In this document: piece after piece, positions 1 through 8,311 of the stretch
How the letters are laid out: every line of letters starts with the position of its first letter
Position numbering within the stretch: position 1 is the stretch's first letter
Source of the DNA: Cohnella abietis
Lineage (GTDB): Bacteria; Bacillota; Bacilli; Paenibacillales; Paenibacillaceae
Direction of reading: 5' to 3'
Assembly: GCF_004295585.1 (NCBI RefSeq)
Contig: NZ_AP019400.1
Location: forward strand, 3,694,001 to 3,758,000
DNA: 64,000 bases
Translations under genes and position numbers: made by a program
The notes under the pieces: generated by a model
The model's database searches: none
What the model was told of the DNA's origin: nothing
The model's input: only the letters and a program-made list of their open reading frames with translations

Positions 1-332
1 TGGGTAATGACTGTCAACACGCCGATCGACTTCCCATCGCTCTTAAGCTTATCGATACCGCCCTTCACCTCTGCAAGGTCTGCAGCTGACAGCCCTCCAT
101 CCTTATGGAATACAAGAACGGTTGGCATTCCGCTGCTGGCGCCAGAGCTATCGCTCGCCCCAATGGCCTTCTCTAATTCGCGAGCTACGGTCGAAGAGTA
201 CCCATCTGGAACATTAATCTGCCCCTTCGTTCGTACCAGATCCTGCATGCCAGGTGCGGTAGCCATAAGTCCAACCGCTGCAATTAGCCAAACCGCAAGC
301 ACTAACCATCTAAACTTCAATACTATTCTCAT
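1..332 (-). CDS. MMPL-family transporter, N-terminal part only (runs off window)
   Basis: The reading frame starts at an ATG at 332 behind a GGAGG and stays open to the window edge, so only about 110 residues are present. The protein begins with a hydrophobic segment (FRWLVLAVWLIAAVGLM) followed by a periplasmic-type region with a 'VPDGYSSTVARELEKA' stretch. This is the usual opening of MMPL/RND-like exporters, which move lipids or drugs across the cytoplasmic membrane. The next gene upstream is a broken marR, and marR-mmpL pairs are common in Bacillales, so this transporter was probably once controlled by that regulator. Substrate unknown; truncation is only by the window boundary. Confidence 0.75.
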   Translation of the reverse strand, partial: MRIVLKFRWLVLAVWLIAAVGLMATAPGMQDLVRTKGQINVPDGYSSTVARELEKAIGASDSSGASSGMPTVLVFHKDGGLSAADLAEVKGGIDKLKSDGKSIGVLTVIT

Positions 333-387
333 TTCTAATCAACCTCCAAAAAAAGTTAAAATAAGGATTCATCATTTCCTTTAGTTT

Positions 388-630
388 TTATAAAAGTAAA
401 TGGCTTCTTGCTCTTTTAAAACGCTCGATATACTTGAAAATAAGCGCATGCTTCTTATCCTCCATCCTGTCACATGTCTCCACACCTTCCTCAGTAAGCG
501 CAAGATATATGACACGCCGGTCTTTCTCACCCGGTATTAACTAACGAATCATGGCGTGGGGCTTAAATTTTTTGATGATCAAGCGGAACGACGACGTAGT
601 GGTTGGGATGACTAATAACAAGTGAAAGAA
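388..630 (-). pseudogene. Broken MarR-family regulator (C-terminal remnant)
   Basis: Reading the minus strand from about 630 to a TAA at 388-390 gives a MarR-like wing and C-terminal helix: '...PGEKDRRVIYLALTEEGVE', then 'DRMEDKKHALIFKYIERF'. Directly before it an in-frame TAG interrupts a degenerate recognition-helix-like stretch (VIPTTTSSFRLIIKKFK). The N-terminal half is missing; its place is taken by the MFS gene ending at 633. The gene lies immediately before the MMPL gene, so it is probably the decayed regulator of that exporter. The DEKDRR-type wing motif supports the family call; the left boundary is uncertain. Confidence 0.65.
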
Positions 631-632
631 GA

Positions 633-2195
633 TTAATTCTCGTTCTGTGTTTTCTTTTTGTTTTTAATCAAAATTGCACTCGCAAATGTACCAATTAATA
701 AGAAGATACCAATCAATAGTGTTACATTTTGCATACCTGCGTTAAAAGCATTAAAAACGATCGTCTTCATTTCATCAAAAGCTGGCACATCTTTAAATAC
801 TTCCACTTGCTTGCTATCAAAAAGCTGTGAACCTCCAAAAGCTCCAGCTTTATGGAAAACATCCAACATTTGATTTCTAAACTCGGCAGGAATATTGGCT
901 ACCTTCATGATATTAGTGTTCAACGAATCGTTATAACCTTCCGTTAATTTAATTCCTAGCAGTACAACACCAAAGGAGATACCCAATTGTCTAAAGACAT
1001 TTAAGATACCAGAAGCCATGCCTACATACTCCTTATCAACTGAACTCATAGCAGCAGTTGTAATAGGTGGATTGACTAAAGCATTACTAATACCTAAAAG
1101 AATAAAACCAGGCATTAGATAGCTCCATTCAAACGGAGCTTTGATCATATAACGCATAACAAATATTCCGATTGCACCAATAAATAGCGCTCCACTAACT
1201 AACCAACGATTACCAATCTTCCCTGAGATAATTCCTGCAATCGGACCAAGAACTATTGTAAAACCACTAATGAGCAACATTTTTGCGCCTGTATCAAATG
1301 CTGAATAACCCATGTAATTTTGCATAAGAATCGTTAAATAAGTAAAACCTCCATATAGTCCAGCACCTAATACAAAAGCTGCGATATTAGCTCCATTAAA
1401 TGTCCAATTTTTAAAAATTGATAATTCAATCATCGGCTGTTCTACTTTTCTTTCGGTAACAATAAAAGCTATTAATAAAATAAGTGATAATCCAAGTAAG
1501 CTTAAAATGTGCCAATCAGTCCATGCGTAATCTCCATTCACCGACTTTTGAATGAAGGCCAAAATCATCGTAAAAATCATGGCTGTGCTGAAAATCAGTC
1601 CCCAAATATCAATTTTTCCATTTCTGTTTGTTTCACTTTCTTTTATAACAAACATTCCTAATAATATTGCTACAATCGCAACAGGAATGTTAACAAGAAA
1701 AATAGATCTCCAACCAAAAGCATCAACTAATGCTCCACCAATCAAAGGACCACCGGCAATAGCAAGCCCCACGGCACTACTCCAAATACCTAGTGCAAGT
1801 CCTCTTTGTTTTTCAGGAAATGAAGAAGTAACTATCGTTAATGATAATGACATCATAGCTGCTCCACCAATTCCTTGAAATCCACGGAAGATATTTAACC
1901 AAGTATCACTGTTTGCTAATCCACTGGTTAAAGAGCCAATCATAAATATACCCAATCCTAATAAAAAGACTTTTTTACGGCCGATAATGTCTCCTAATTT
2001 TGAAACTGGCAACAACATTGCAGCATAAACTAAAGTATAGGCATTCAATACCCATTGTAGATTTGAAAAATTCGATGAAAAAGCTTGTTGTATATCCGGT
2101 AATGCAACATTGACAATAGTAATATCTAACATTGCCATAAATACGGTTAAACTAACTGTGACTAAAACCCACCATTTTCTTTTTGATTGTATCAA
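633..2195 (-). CDS. MFS drug efflux transporter, DHA2 (14-TM, EmrB/QacA type)
   Basis: A membrane protein of about 520 residues with repeated hydrophobic helices throughout. It carries the family motifs 'MAMLDITIVNVALPDIQ' near the N-terminus, 'SKLGDIIGRKKVF' after the second helix, and 'GWRSIFLVNIPVA' at the end of helix 5. DHA2 proteins export drugs or cationic compounds using the proton gradient. The frame is open further upstream to 2258, but that extension is low-complexity operator DNA. The TTG at 2195 sits 8 bases after GAGAGGGG and is the better start. It lies downstream of an arsR-like gene and is preceded by two operator-like sites, suggesting repression relieved by an unknown ligand. 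The gene is clearly AT-rich relative to the later part of the window, which fits acquisition by transfer. Substrate cannot be read. Confidence 0.85.
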   Translation of the reverse strand: MIQSKRKWWVLVTVSLTVFMAMLDITIVNVALPDIQQAFSSNFSNLQWVLNAYTLVYAAMLLPVSKLGDIIGRKKVFLLGLGIFMIGSLTSGLANSDTWLNIFRGFQGIGGAAMMSLSLTIVTSSFPEKQRGLALGIWSSAVGLAIAGGPLIGGALVDAFGWRSIFLVNIPVAIVAILLGMFVIKESETNRNGKIDIWGLIFSTAMIFTMILAFIQKSVNGDYAWTDWHILSLLGLSLILLIAFIVTERKVEQPMIELSIFKNWTFNGANIAAFVLGAGLYGGFTYLTILMQNYMGYSAFDTGAKMLLISGFTIVLGPIAGIISGKIGNRWLVSGALFIGAIGIFVMRYMIKAPFEWSYLMPGFILLGISNALVNPPITTAAMSSVDKEYVGMASGILNVFRQLGISFGVVLLGIKLTEGYNDSLNTNIMKVANIPAEFRNQMLDVFHKAGAFGGSQLFDSKQVEVFKDVPAFDEMKTIVFNAFNAGMQNVTLLIGIFLLIGTFASAILIKNKKKTQNEN

Positions 2196-2220
2196 AATAA
2201 AAACCCCTCTCGTGTATACA

Positions 2221-2310
2221 TGCACATAAATGCATGTATATATTAAAATAAAAAGCACTACATTATTTCGAATTCACGATAAATAATGTATATGTGCGTA
2301 CAAATGCATA
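2221..2310 (-). promoter_or_regulatory. Two operator-like sites before the MFS gene
   Basis: TGCACATAAATGCAT (2221-2235) and TGCGTACAAATGCAT (2296-2310) lie just upstream of the MFS start. They match a third site before arsR. Their location, between the regulator and the pump it would control, suggests binding sites for the ArsR-family protein; no experimental consensus for this protein is known to me. Confidence 0.5.
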
Positions 2311-2352
2311 AATATATTAAAATAAAAAGCACTGCATTATTTCAAATTCATA
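2221..2352. repeat. Imperfect 56-57-bp direct repeat offset by 75 bp
   Basis: The stretch from 2221 to about 2277 is repeated at 2296 to about 2352 with only a few mismatches, including the shared core 'ttaaaataaaaagcact'. The second copy includes the last codons and stop of the arsR gene; the first copy carries the same arsR tail out of context. It looks like a local duplication of the arsR 3' end plus one operator-like site, giving the MFS promoter region two sites. Confidence 0.8.
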
Positions 2353-2666
2353 AGTGCTTTCATATTGTTAGCTGTTTCTTCAAATTTATTCACAATGAAA
2401 TTATTATTTGTTTTGTAATAAACTTCTCGGCCTTCTTTTCTCCTTTGAACTATACCGAAACGACTCATGAAATCAAGATGCCGAGAAATAACTGAACGAT
2501 TCTGTGGAAAATATTCTGCAATACCACCGATTGTCATTTCACCATTTGCTGAAAGAAAAATCAACAACTCACTACGCACTGGATCGAGTACTGCTCGGAA
2601 AAACTCAATATCTATATTGTCTTCTATCAGCTTTTTACATTTATTTGGATCAAGATTTAATCCCAT
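2337..2666 (-). CDS. ArsR-family winged-helix repressor
   Basis: A protein of 109 residues. It has the ArsR-type core 'FFRAVLDPVRSELLIFL' (helix 1-2), the recognition segment 'AEYFPQNRSVISRHLDFM', and a wing with 'VQRRKEGREVYYK'. These proteins are dimeric repressors that release DNA on binding a metal or another signal. The usual metal-binding 'ELCVCDL'-type cysteine motif is absent, so this is probably not a metal sensor; it resembles the subgroup paired with drug pumps. The ATG at 2666 follows GGGGG by a good distance; the frame is open to 2708, but that extension overlaps a likely operator. It is upstream of the MFS gene on the same strand and presumably controls it. Confidence 0.8.
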   Translation of the reverse strand: MGLNLDPNKCKKLIEDNIDIEFFRAVLDPVRSELLIFLSANGEMTIGGIAEYFPQNRSVISRHLDFMSRFGIVQRRKEGREVYYKTNNNFIVNKFEETANNMKALMNLK

Positions 2667-2690
2667 AGGCCTACCCCCTAAATTTATTAT

Positions 2691-2705
2691 ATGCATTTGT
2701 GCACA
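2691..2705 (-). promoter_or_regulatory. Operator-like site before arsR
   Basis: On the minus strand this reads TGTGCACAAATGCAT, which matches the two sites before the MFS gene at the AAATGCAT half and most of the rest. It lies 24 bases upstream of the chosen arsR start, consistent with autoregulation. Confidence 0.5.
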
Positions 2706-2899
2706 CATGTCAACTTATTTGAAAATGATAATTCAGTAAGTGGAGTTTTTGATATTATATAATTATCCCACCAAACAGGGGGGGTCTGATAAGATGATGT
2801 TTGGAATACTCAACTCGGTAGTACAAATAGAAATACCTATAAACATGATTATGCACTATTATGGGACAATAATAAATACCAACGTCATAACTCCAAAGA

Positions 2900-3020
2900 C
2901 TATGTACCTGCAACAGGACATTCCAAACCCTTTTTACTTTTGCCAGCTCCCCCTGCATCAAACCGGATGTGAGGTTCTCCCTCACCCCGGCTTTCCGCTG
3001 TTCTTCTTTCTTCCGCGTTA
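2900..3020 (-). other. Possible group II intron scrap
   Basis: The minus strand around 2963-2990 forms a stem (CCGG-GTGAGG ... CCTCAC-CCGG) followed by 'TTTGATGCAGGGGGAGCTGG'. It resembles the conserved stem that lies just before the reverse-transcriptase gene in many bacterial group II introns. No reverse transcriptase frame follows. It abuts the decayed Imm51-like copy exactly where homology to the intact copy stops, so it may mark an old insertion or rearrangement. The flank 2709-2900 shows no gene. Confidence 0.35.
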
Positions 3021-3021
3021 C

Positions 3022-3342
3022 ATGTGCAACTAGTCCAAATGGGTTTATTTTTTCTTCAATTTCTAACAAACGGGGGTCAGTCCCAATCCTCTTCCCCTTT
3101 TCAACATTCACTATATGGATGGTTTCATTTCGTGCTCTAGCAGCAGCGTTGCGGCTCATTTCTAAAACGTCCTGCCAAGTGAATCTTCAGGATCTAATGC
3201 TACAGCTTGTTCAAAAGCAGCTATCGCTTCCTTATCATGTTTAAGGTAATACGGAAATGCCAAAGAGGGTCGTCCTCGCCTTGCTCTTGCACAGATAACA
3301 ATATAGTTTTCTTGGTTATTCAATGCTCTTGCCAAATGGCTT
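3022..3342 (-). pseudogene. Decayed partial copy of the TPR/Imm51-like gene
   Basis: This stretch aligns base by base with 8612-8964, inside the intact gene at 8312-9079. It carries several small deletions (about 32 bases net) that shift the frame, and both ends of the gene are missing. The best-preserved segment encodes 'DPRLLEIEEKINPFGLVAH' in both copies. It is therefore a fragment of a duplicated gene, truncated on one side by an intron-like scrap. Confidence 0.85.
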
Positions 3343-3386
3343 CTAGTATTACCCGCTGGAGTGGCTTTTTACTGATTTCAATCTTC

Positions 3387-3659
3387 CTATTTTTTTAATT
3401 GTTCAGTTTTTAATTTACTTGTTGTTTTCGTAAATCCATAGGAAAGTATTAAAATACCTAATAAGAAAAAGAACCAGATAAAAAAATTATCAAAAAAGCC
3501 ATCATAGTTAAAGGTTCTTGGCACTGACGCCCCATGCGAAGCAAATCCAGCAGCATGTATTGCACCGGATAGTTTTTCAATAATTCTTTCGGTGGTATAA
3601 ATCAATCCACTTGTAATCATGAAGATAGTCCCTAAGATCTTATAGATGTTGTTCCCCAT
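3387..3659 (-). CDS. Small two-helix membrane protein, function unknown
   Basis: An open frame of 90 residues starting at ATG 3659, about seven bases after a GGGGG. It has an N-terminal hydrophobic helix (ILGTIFMITSGLIY), a middle soluble loop rich in Gly, Ala and Phe, and a C-terminal helix (FFIWFFFLLGILILSYGF) with a charged tail. I do not recognise a family. It sits between a pseudogene and a divergently oriented secreted protein, with no evident operon partner. The clean ribosome binding site and helix pattern argue that it is real. Confidence 0.55.
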   Translation of the reverse strand: MGNNIYKILGTIFMITSGLIYTTERIIEKLSGAIHAAGFASHGASVPRTFNYDGFFDNFFIWFFFLLGILILSYGFTKTTSKLKTEQLKK

Positions 3660-3854
3660 AAAAGGCCCCCTTTGTTTTTGATCAATTCTCAACTGGTTTA
3701 AGAAATTCGTAATACCATGACAAAGGTTATTCGCGATGGAATTGAACTATCCTGCTCATTCTCTAAAACCAATTGGGTGATATGTCCAGCTTCAATATGG
3801 ATAACAATTTGGAAACAGAGGAATGATAATCATATATTGAAAGGAGTAATATAA

Positions 3855-4421
3855 ATGATTAGAAAAATATTACTAGTTAGTATTCTAAGCTTAATTCTTG
3901 TATCCACTTCCCCAGCTTATGCGAACTCAAAAAACACACAACCTATAACGATTGTGAAAAAAGTATTTGAAGATGTAAATGAACAAAAATGGTGTTCAAT
4001 TCCGGAACTATGGACTAGCAAACAACGAGAAAGTTACTCTTTATTTTTTTGTAAAAATAGTACATCAGATCGTTCTGACGGACTTTTTAATATCAAAAAA
4101 GCTTCAATCATTGACTGGAGAGAACTACCCAGTAAAATTGGTATAAATCACATGTCTAACGGCGTGCGTCAGGCAATTGAAGATGAACACCTTGAAAGTA
4201 AATTTTTTTATGTTGCCGTGGATTTGCAAGTAAAAATAGAAAGTAAATATTTCATCAATGGTACTAACTACCCTCTTTTTGCTTTAATAAAAGAAAAAAA
4301 TAATGATTGGAGAATCATCCAAATGTCAGTTGTACCAACATCTTCAATGATTCAGAACGGATATGGGTTTAACACACAAGATGAAAAAACATTTGACGAG
4401 AGAAGATTACAATATACCTAA
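3855..4421 (+). CDS. Secreted protein of unknown function
   Basis: A protein of 188 residues with a classical signal peptide (MIRKILLVSILSLILVSTSP then AYA-N, signal peptidase I type). The mature part is about 165 residues, alternating polar and hydrophobic, with two cysteines (in 'KWCSIPEL' and 'FFCKNS') that could form a disulfide. The tail 'NDWRIIQMSVVPTSSMI' resembles the final strands of NTF2-like or DUF4829-like extracytoplasmic proteins, but I cannot name a family. AAAGGAGT stands 7 bases before the ATG. It is the only plus-strand gene in this part and appears monocistronic. Confidence 0.65.
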   Translation: MIRKILLVSILSLILVSTSPAYANSKNTQPITIVKKVFEDVNEQKWCSIPELWTSKQRESYSLFFCKNSTSDRSDGLFNIKKASIIDWRELPSKIGINHMSNGVRQAIEDEHLESKFFYVAVDLQVKIESKYFINGTNYPLFALIKEKNNDWRIIQMSVVPTSSMIQNGYGFNTQDEKTFDERRLQYT

Positions 4422-4554
4422 CATCATAGTGACTGAATAAAAGGTGTCGCTTCGTTTCCTAGGGCTGCAGCAGAGTAAAGTTCCTACCACTGCCATAAAA
4501 CAAGCTCTTCTTACTATTAATCCTTATGTTTTTGACTTCCTACAATGTATCTTC

Positions 4555-5022
4555 CTAACTAACTACTAATTTATAAACCGGCTCATCGTGAAATGCCTTC
4601 TCGACCTCACCTGTTGCTACAAAACCAACCTTTTCATATAAACGAATTGCGGCTACATTGTCATGAATAACTGTTATATAGATTTCATTACATTTGTAAT
4701 GTTGGATCATTTCGTTAATGACTAACTTAATACATGGAACACCATATCCTTTTCCTTGATATTGGTAACCGAGCATAATGCTAACAAGTTCAAATCTTTG
4801 GTTATCAGGGTTTAAACCATGACAAGCAAACCCAATTATAGTTTCACCATCATAGATGGCTCTTGCTTTAAATTTATACGTATAACAGACCCCAAGGAAA
4901 TATGCATTTGATCCAACCCATCTTTCGAAAATTTGTATTTTTTGTTCCTGATCTTTATCAGATATTAATTTGATGACTTGTTCGAAATTTAAGGGCGATA
5001 CATCTTCTAAACGAATATTCAT
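4555..5022 (-). CDS. GNAT N-acetyltransferase (polyamine-acetyltransferase-like)
   Basis: A 155-residue GNAT protein that would transfer acetyl from acetyl-CoA to an amine. The acetyl-CoA loop is seen as 'LGYQYQGKGYGVPCIKLVI', followed by the typical 'VIHDNVAAIRLYEKVGFVATGE' strand-helix. Its length and the N-terminal 'QVIKLISDKDQEQ' style resemble Bacillus spermidine/spermine acetyltransferases such as BltD or PaiA, but the substrate cannot be read. AAGGAG precedes the ATG at 5022. It stands alone, downstream of no obvious partner. Confidence 0.75.
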   Translation of the reverse strand: MNIRLEDVSPLNFEQVIKLISDKDQEQKIQIFERWVGSNAYFLGVCYTYKFKARAIYDGETIIGFACHGLNPDNQRFELVSIMLGYQYQGKGYGVPCIKLVINEMIQHYKCNEIYITVIHDNVAAIRLYEKVGFVATGEVEKAFHDEPVYKLVVS

Positions 5023-5086
5023 TAGACAACTCCTTGTTAGTACTCTTATGTTCTAGGAAGAATCCGGAATCCTACCAAGCCTGCTA

Positions 5087-5767
5087 CTATGCGTCTTTAG
5101 CGGTCATCAGATCATTCTCCTGTTCTAAATTTTTATGAACACCTATTATTTTCCCCTCTGAAATAGTAATGGTATGGTCACATAATAATTGAATATCTTC
5201 TTTGTTATGAGAAGTCATTACAATTAACTTTTGTTCTGTTCTCAGCTTCTCTAATACTTTTCTTAATGTTCCCACAGAAGTTTCGTCTAGAGCATTAAAA
5301 GGTTCATCCAATATGATAATTTGTTGATTTTCCATAATAGCCTGAATAATCCCTAATTTCTGCTTCATTCCTAATGAGTACTTATTGAATTTCTTCTTGG
5401 TTTTCCAGTCCAAATCAAATATATTCATAAAATATTGAATATCTTCACTCTTAGTTACATTTCTTATTTTAGCTAGCATTTTCAAATTCTCATAACCTGT
5501 CAGATGTCCTATAAAACTTGGTTTTTCAAGTAGTATCCCTAACTTATCAGGAAATGAAATATCCTTCCCCAAAACTCTCCCATCTACTTTGACCTCTCCA
5601 TTAGTTGGCAGTATCAGGCCAGTAATCATTCTCAAAAACATTGTTTTACCGCTTCCGTTCCTACCAACTACTCCGTAAATATTCCCACTTTCTAGAGAGA
5701 CATTTATATTTTCAAGAACTTTAATTTTACCGATTGATTTGGTGAAACTAGTTGCTTCAATTTTCAT
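5087..5767 (-). CDS. ABC transporter ATP-binding protein
   Basis: A 226-residue ABC ATPase. It has Walker A GRNGSGKT near residues 35-42, a signature-type motif YSLGMKQK, Walker B IIILDEP, and a switch His in 'VMTSHNKED'. It is the last gene of a four-gene minus-strand operon with three membrane proteins, and overlaps the previous gene by 11 bases. The ATG at 5767 follows GGAG by 9 bases; the frame extends to 5812 but that start has no better site. ATPases of this length with ABC-2-type partners usually drive export (lipid, peptide or antibiotic). Substrate unknown. Confidence 0.85.
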   Translation of the reverse strand: MKIEATSFTKSIGKIKVLENINVSLESGNIYGVVGRNGSGKTMFLRMITGLILPTNGEVKVDGRVLGKDISFPDKLGILLEKPSFIGHLTGYENLKMLAKIRNVTKSEDIQYFMNIFDLDWKTKKKFNKYSLGMKQKLGIIQAIMENQQIIILDEPFNALDETSVGTLRKVLEKLRTEQKLIVMTSHNKEDIQLLCDHTITISEGKIIGVHKNLEQENDLMTAKDA

Positions 5768-6452
5768 GAGAGGATAACTCCTTCTTAAGGCTTCTTCTTT
5801 GAATAAGAGCAACTAGTACTATGGCAAGGACTATACTTACAAGAACATCTAACAATGTAATTATTGGACTACTGGAGCGAGGTAAGATATAAAAAGCCGA
5901 ATCCTGATAATGATTGGTCATAGCTAATAAAATTGAAATCCCCCCCATTATCATAAAAGCACTTGATTTCGTGAACTTCATTAATAGATATATCTGAGCA
6001 AAAACCGCAATTATACAAAACAAGTAGACTCTCGCTATAACCCCTACAGTATTCATATTTATTGTTTGAGCCACCTTGAAATCACTTGAAACAATGTAAA
6101 AAAGTAACCCTATCAAATAAAACAATATTACAAATGCCGCAGTGATGATTAAAGCGCCTTTTAAGAAAGCTTTCAACCACTTGGCTTTATTGCCATATCG
6201 AACAGATAAATGTTCAGAATTATCGATATAATAAACAATATAGTCAATCAGTGTATATTGTAATAATGTCAACATCATAACGAATAAGCTTTGTAACAGT
6301 ATTGCATGTAGTGGCTTACCTCCAAAAAGCGTTTGATATATGATTGTAGGATCGGTAATGCCAGTACTATTTAAGTAACGATAACCAACGATAATGCTGC
6401 CCAAGAAAGTAAGAAGAAAGAAAGGGTTTATATATCTGAACACGCCAATCAT
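5757..6452 (-). CDS. ABC exporter membrane subunit (six-helix)
   Basis: A 231-residue membrane protein with about six hydrophobic segments. Examples are 'FLLTFLGSIIVGYRYL' at the N-terminus, 'AILLQSLFVMMLTLLQYTL', 'GALIITAAFVILFYLIGLLFYI' and a final 'LDVLVSIVLAIVLVALI'. It has no recognised enzymatic motif. Its start overlaps the end of the next upstream membrane protein by 4 bases (ATGA), and its end overlaps the ATPase start. This tight packing suggests it is a structural subunit of the same exporter. Confidence 0.7.
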   Translation of the reverse strand: MIGVFRYINPFFLLTFLGSIIVGYRYLNSTGITDPTIIYQTLFGGKPLHAILLQSLFVMMLTLLQYTLIDYIVYYIDNSEHLSVRYGNKAKWLKAFLKGALIITAAFVILFYLIGLLFYIVSSDFKVAQTINMNTVGVIARVYLFCIIAVFAQIYLLMKFTKSSAFMIMGGISILLAMTNHYQDSAFYILPRSSSPIITLLDVLVSIVLAIVLVALIQRRSLKKELSSHEN

Positions 6453-7087
6453 ATGAAATCCCTCTTATCACTAATCTTAATGTTTAATAGTGTCGTAATG
6501 AAAATTAAACCCAGTAGCCAGTAATAGCTTTCTGCTCCTCTATGGAAGACCCACGAAAATAAAAAGCTTACATCTAGCGAGTAGAAATTCTTTATATAAG
6601 GTCGGAGCATCAGGATCTCTAGTGCCATCCATATAAATACAATTAACGTGCAATATCTTCTCACAATCAAGTTGCTAGACCACTTCAAGCATGACATTAC
6701 GTTGATAAATAGGATAATCCCCAGTAAATATCTAAAGTACCAGTTTGTTAGATGGGGTATAAAATTAATTTCTCTGAGTGATAATGCTCCGCATACAATA
6801 AAAAGGAACATAATCGTTACACAGATAAATCCTTGTGTGTAGTATCCGAGTAATTCTCTTCTGAGTATCGTTCTCCTGTTCCCTATTCTGATATACGATA
6901 GATTGTTAAAATAGCTGCCCGCAATAGCCAGTCCGATTGTAATGACTGACATAAATTGAAAGACGAAAAACTTATCAAATATCCACTGATCCAACCATTT
7001 ATTCCCATAGGGAATTCGATACAAAAAGATTACACCGCTAATGGCAATATAAATCGTAAACGCGCAGTTAAATGCAAATCTATGCAT
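6449..7087 (-). CDS. ABC exporter membrane subunit
   Basis: A membrane protein of about 212 residues beginning at ATG 7087 within the stop region of the preceding gene (TTATGCATAG). The frame is open to 7117, with a GTG there, but the ATG has GAGAG at a suitable distance. It has about six hydrophobic segments, including 'FQFMSVITIGLAIAGSYF' and 'GFICVTIMFLFIVCGAL'. No family motif is recognised. It is one of three dissimilar membrane proteins in this operon, so the exporter may be an unusual multi-subunit ABC-2 type. Confidence 0.65.
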   Translation of the reverse strand: MHRFAFNCAFTIYIAISGVIFLYRIPYGNKWLDQWIFDKFFVFQFMSVITIGLAIAGSYFNNLSYIRIGNRRTILRRELLGYYTQGFICVTIMFLFIVCGALSLREINFIPHLTNWYFRYLLGIILFINVMSCLKWSSNLIVRRYCTLIVFIWMALEILMLRPYIKNFYSLDVSFLFSWVFHRGAESYYWLLGLIFITTLLNIKISDKRDFI

Positions 7088-7928
7088 AACAATCTCTCGT
7101 TTTATAGAAAACTGCACCGATCAACAATAAATCCACCAGCATCCATCCTCCAGTAACGAAGCTGACCGCACTCCAATTTATTCCTTCAATTCCGGATGCT
7201 GCTAGCGGTTGAAGGATGATTCGAATGTCATAGATGACTAGACTCGGATAGGCATTAGTGATATAGCTAATTCCATATAGAATGATTACGGGAATTACCA
7301 TGACGATATATCTGTTCTTCAAATTTAACAGCACGCTCATGCAAAGTGAAAACACAACAAAGATCGAGATGGCTAATGCGTTCAGCAGTGTATACATTTG
7401 CACCACATTCATCGGATTCACCAAATAAGCATCATATGCAAAGCTGCCCTCAAGCGGAATATTGAAGCCATATTGCTCTGTCTTATGGACTGTGTCAGGG
7501 AATAACGTATAAGTCATTAAAACATTGATCTCCAAAGTAACAAGTACGACAAGGAAGGATAGCAAACCCGTAGATATGAACTTGGAAATAAAGTACGCAC
7601 CTTTACTTCCTCTCGTAATTTGATACATATACATGGAGGTATTCTTATCGTCGTAATAGATTAACCCGGTGAACAACACAGTAACAATCCAAAATGCGTT
7701 ACTAAATAAATGATTCCCCCACCCTGCAGAATTCAACAACATCCAAAACTGGAATGGATTATTGCCGATTGTTTGTGTTGAACTAGGGTATTTAGCGAAA
7801 TATCTAGCTAATGTGATTGGATCAAATACAGCAATAATAAGCAGCACAAGGACTACGATGATTATTTTTTTGTCAGTGATTAGTCTTTTGAAATCAATTT
7901 TAAGATAACTTACTAGCAAATCTCCCAC
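7080..7928 (-). CDS. ABC-2-type permease, first gene of exporter operon
   Basis: A protein of about 282 residues with six predicted helices. It starts with 'KIIIVVLVLLIIAVFDPI', then a large extracytoplasmic loop ending in 'NPFQFWMLLNSAGWGNHLF', and a cytoplasmic 'YYDDKNTSMYMYQITRGSKGAYFISKF' segment typical of ABC-2 permeases. The start chosen is GTG at 7928, behind AAGGAGAGGGGGG. The frame extends upstream to 7994 without a better site. It heads the operon that continues with two more membrane proteins and the ATPase. What it exports cannot be read; no peptide precursor or lantibiotic gene is nearby. Confidence 0.7.
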   Translation of the reverse strand: MGDLLVSYLKIDFKRLITDKKIIIVVLVLLIIAVFDPITLARYFAKYPSSTQTIGNNPFQFWMLLNSAGWGNHLFSNAFWIVTVLFTGLIYYDDKNTSMYMYQITRGSKGAYFISKFISTGLLSFLVVLVTLEINVLMTYTLFPDTVHKTEQYGFNIPLEGSFAYDAYLVNPMNVVQMYTLLNALAISIFVVFSLCMSVLLNLKNRYIVMVIPVIILYGISYITNAYPSLVIYDIRIILQPLAASGIEGINWSAVSFVTGGWMLVDLLLIGAVFYKTRDCYA

Positions 7929-8045
7929 TAGATTCCCCCCTCTCCTTTGCGACAAGGATTTTTTGTGAATTGTCCCTTTAGGTAGAAAAAACACAATAAA
8001 CGGGATACATATATGGTATTATCTTACAACTCTTGTTACGTTTTA

Positions 8046-8091
8046 TGCAACTACTATTAGTTTGCTTAAAGTTGAAGCAAAAGTAGTTGCA
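8046..8091. repeat. Imperfect hairpin between operons
   Basis: TGCAACTACT (8046-8055) pairs with AGTAGTTGCA (8082-8091), with a second inner stem (TTTGCTT with AAGCAAA) and a small bulge. There is no coding frame across it. It lies between the exporter operon promoter region and a terminator. It could be a MITE remnant or an RNA element; the rest of 7929-8311 shows nothing else beyond the terminator. Confidence 0.45.
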
Positions 8092-8120
8092 CAACAAAAA
8101 AAGCCTTGATTAACAAGGCC
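8092..8120 (-). terminator. Rho-independent terminator
   Basis: On the minus strand GCCTTG-TTAAT-CAAGGC is followed by a run of seven T. It is placed downstream of the TPR/Imm51-like gene ending at 8312, although 190 bases separate them. Confidence 0.75.
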
Positions 8121-8311
8121 CTAATGCAATCTAATTTAATTAGCCGTACAGATAACGTCTTATTTAAGAACTTAGTGATTTTATTAGCTCGTCCAATACA
8201 CTAAGCTAGGACTGTACAAGGGCTCAGCTCATATTTACAATCGGTCAGTTTAGAACTTTATTTTCACAAGACAGATGCAAGAAAGGATGTGTTGCACCTT
8301 GATATATCCAA

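Noticed and set aside
8046..8120. Insertion-sequence end
   Set aside because: Hairpin and terminator only; no transposase or target duplication seen.
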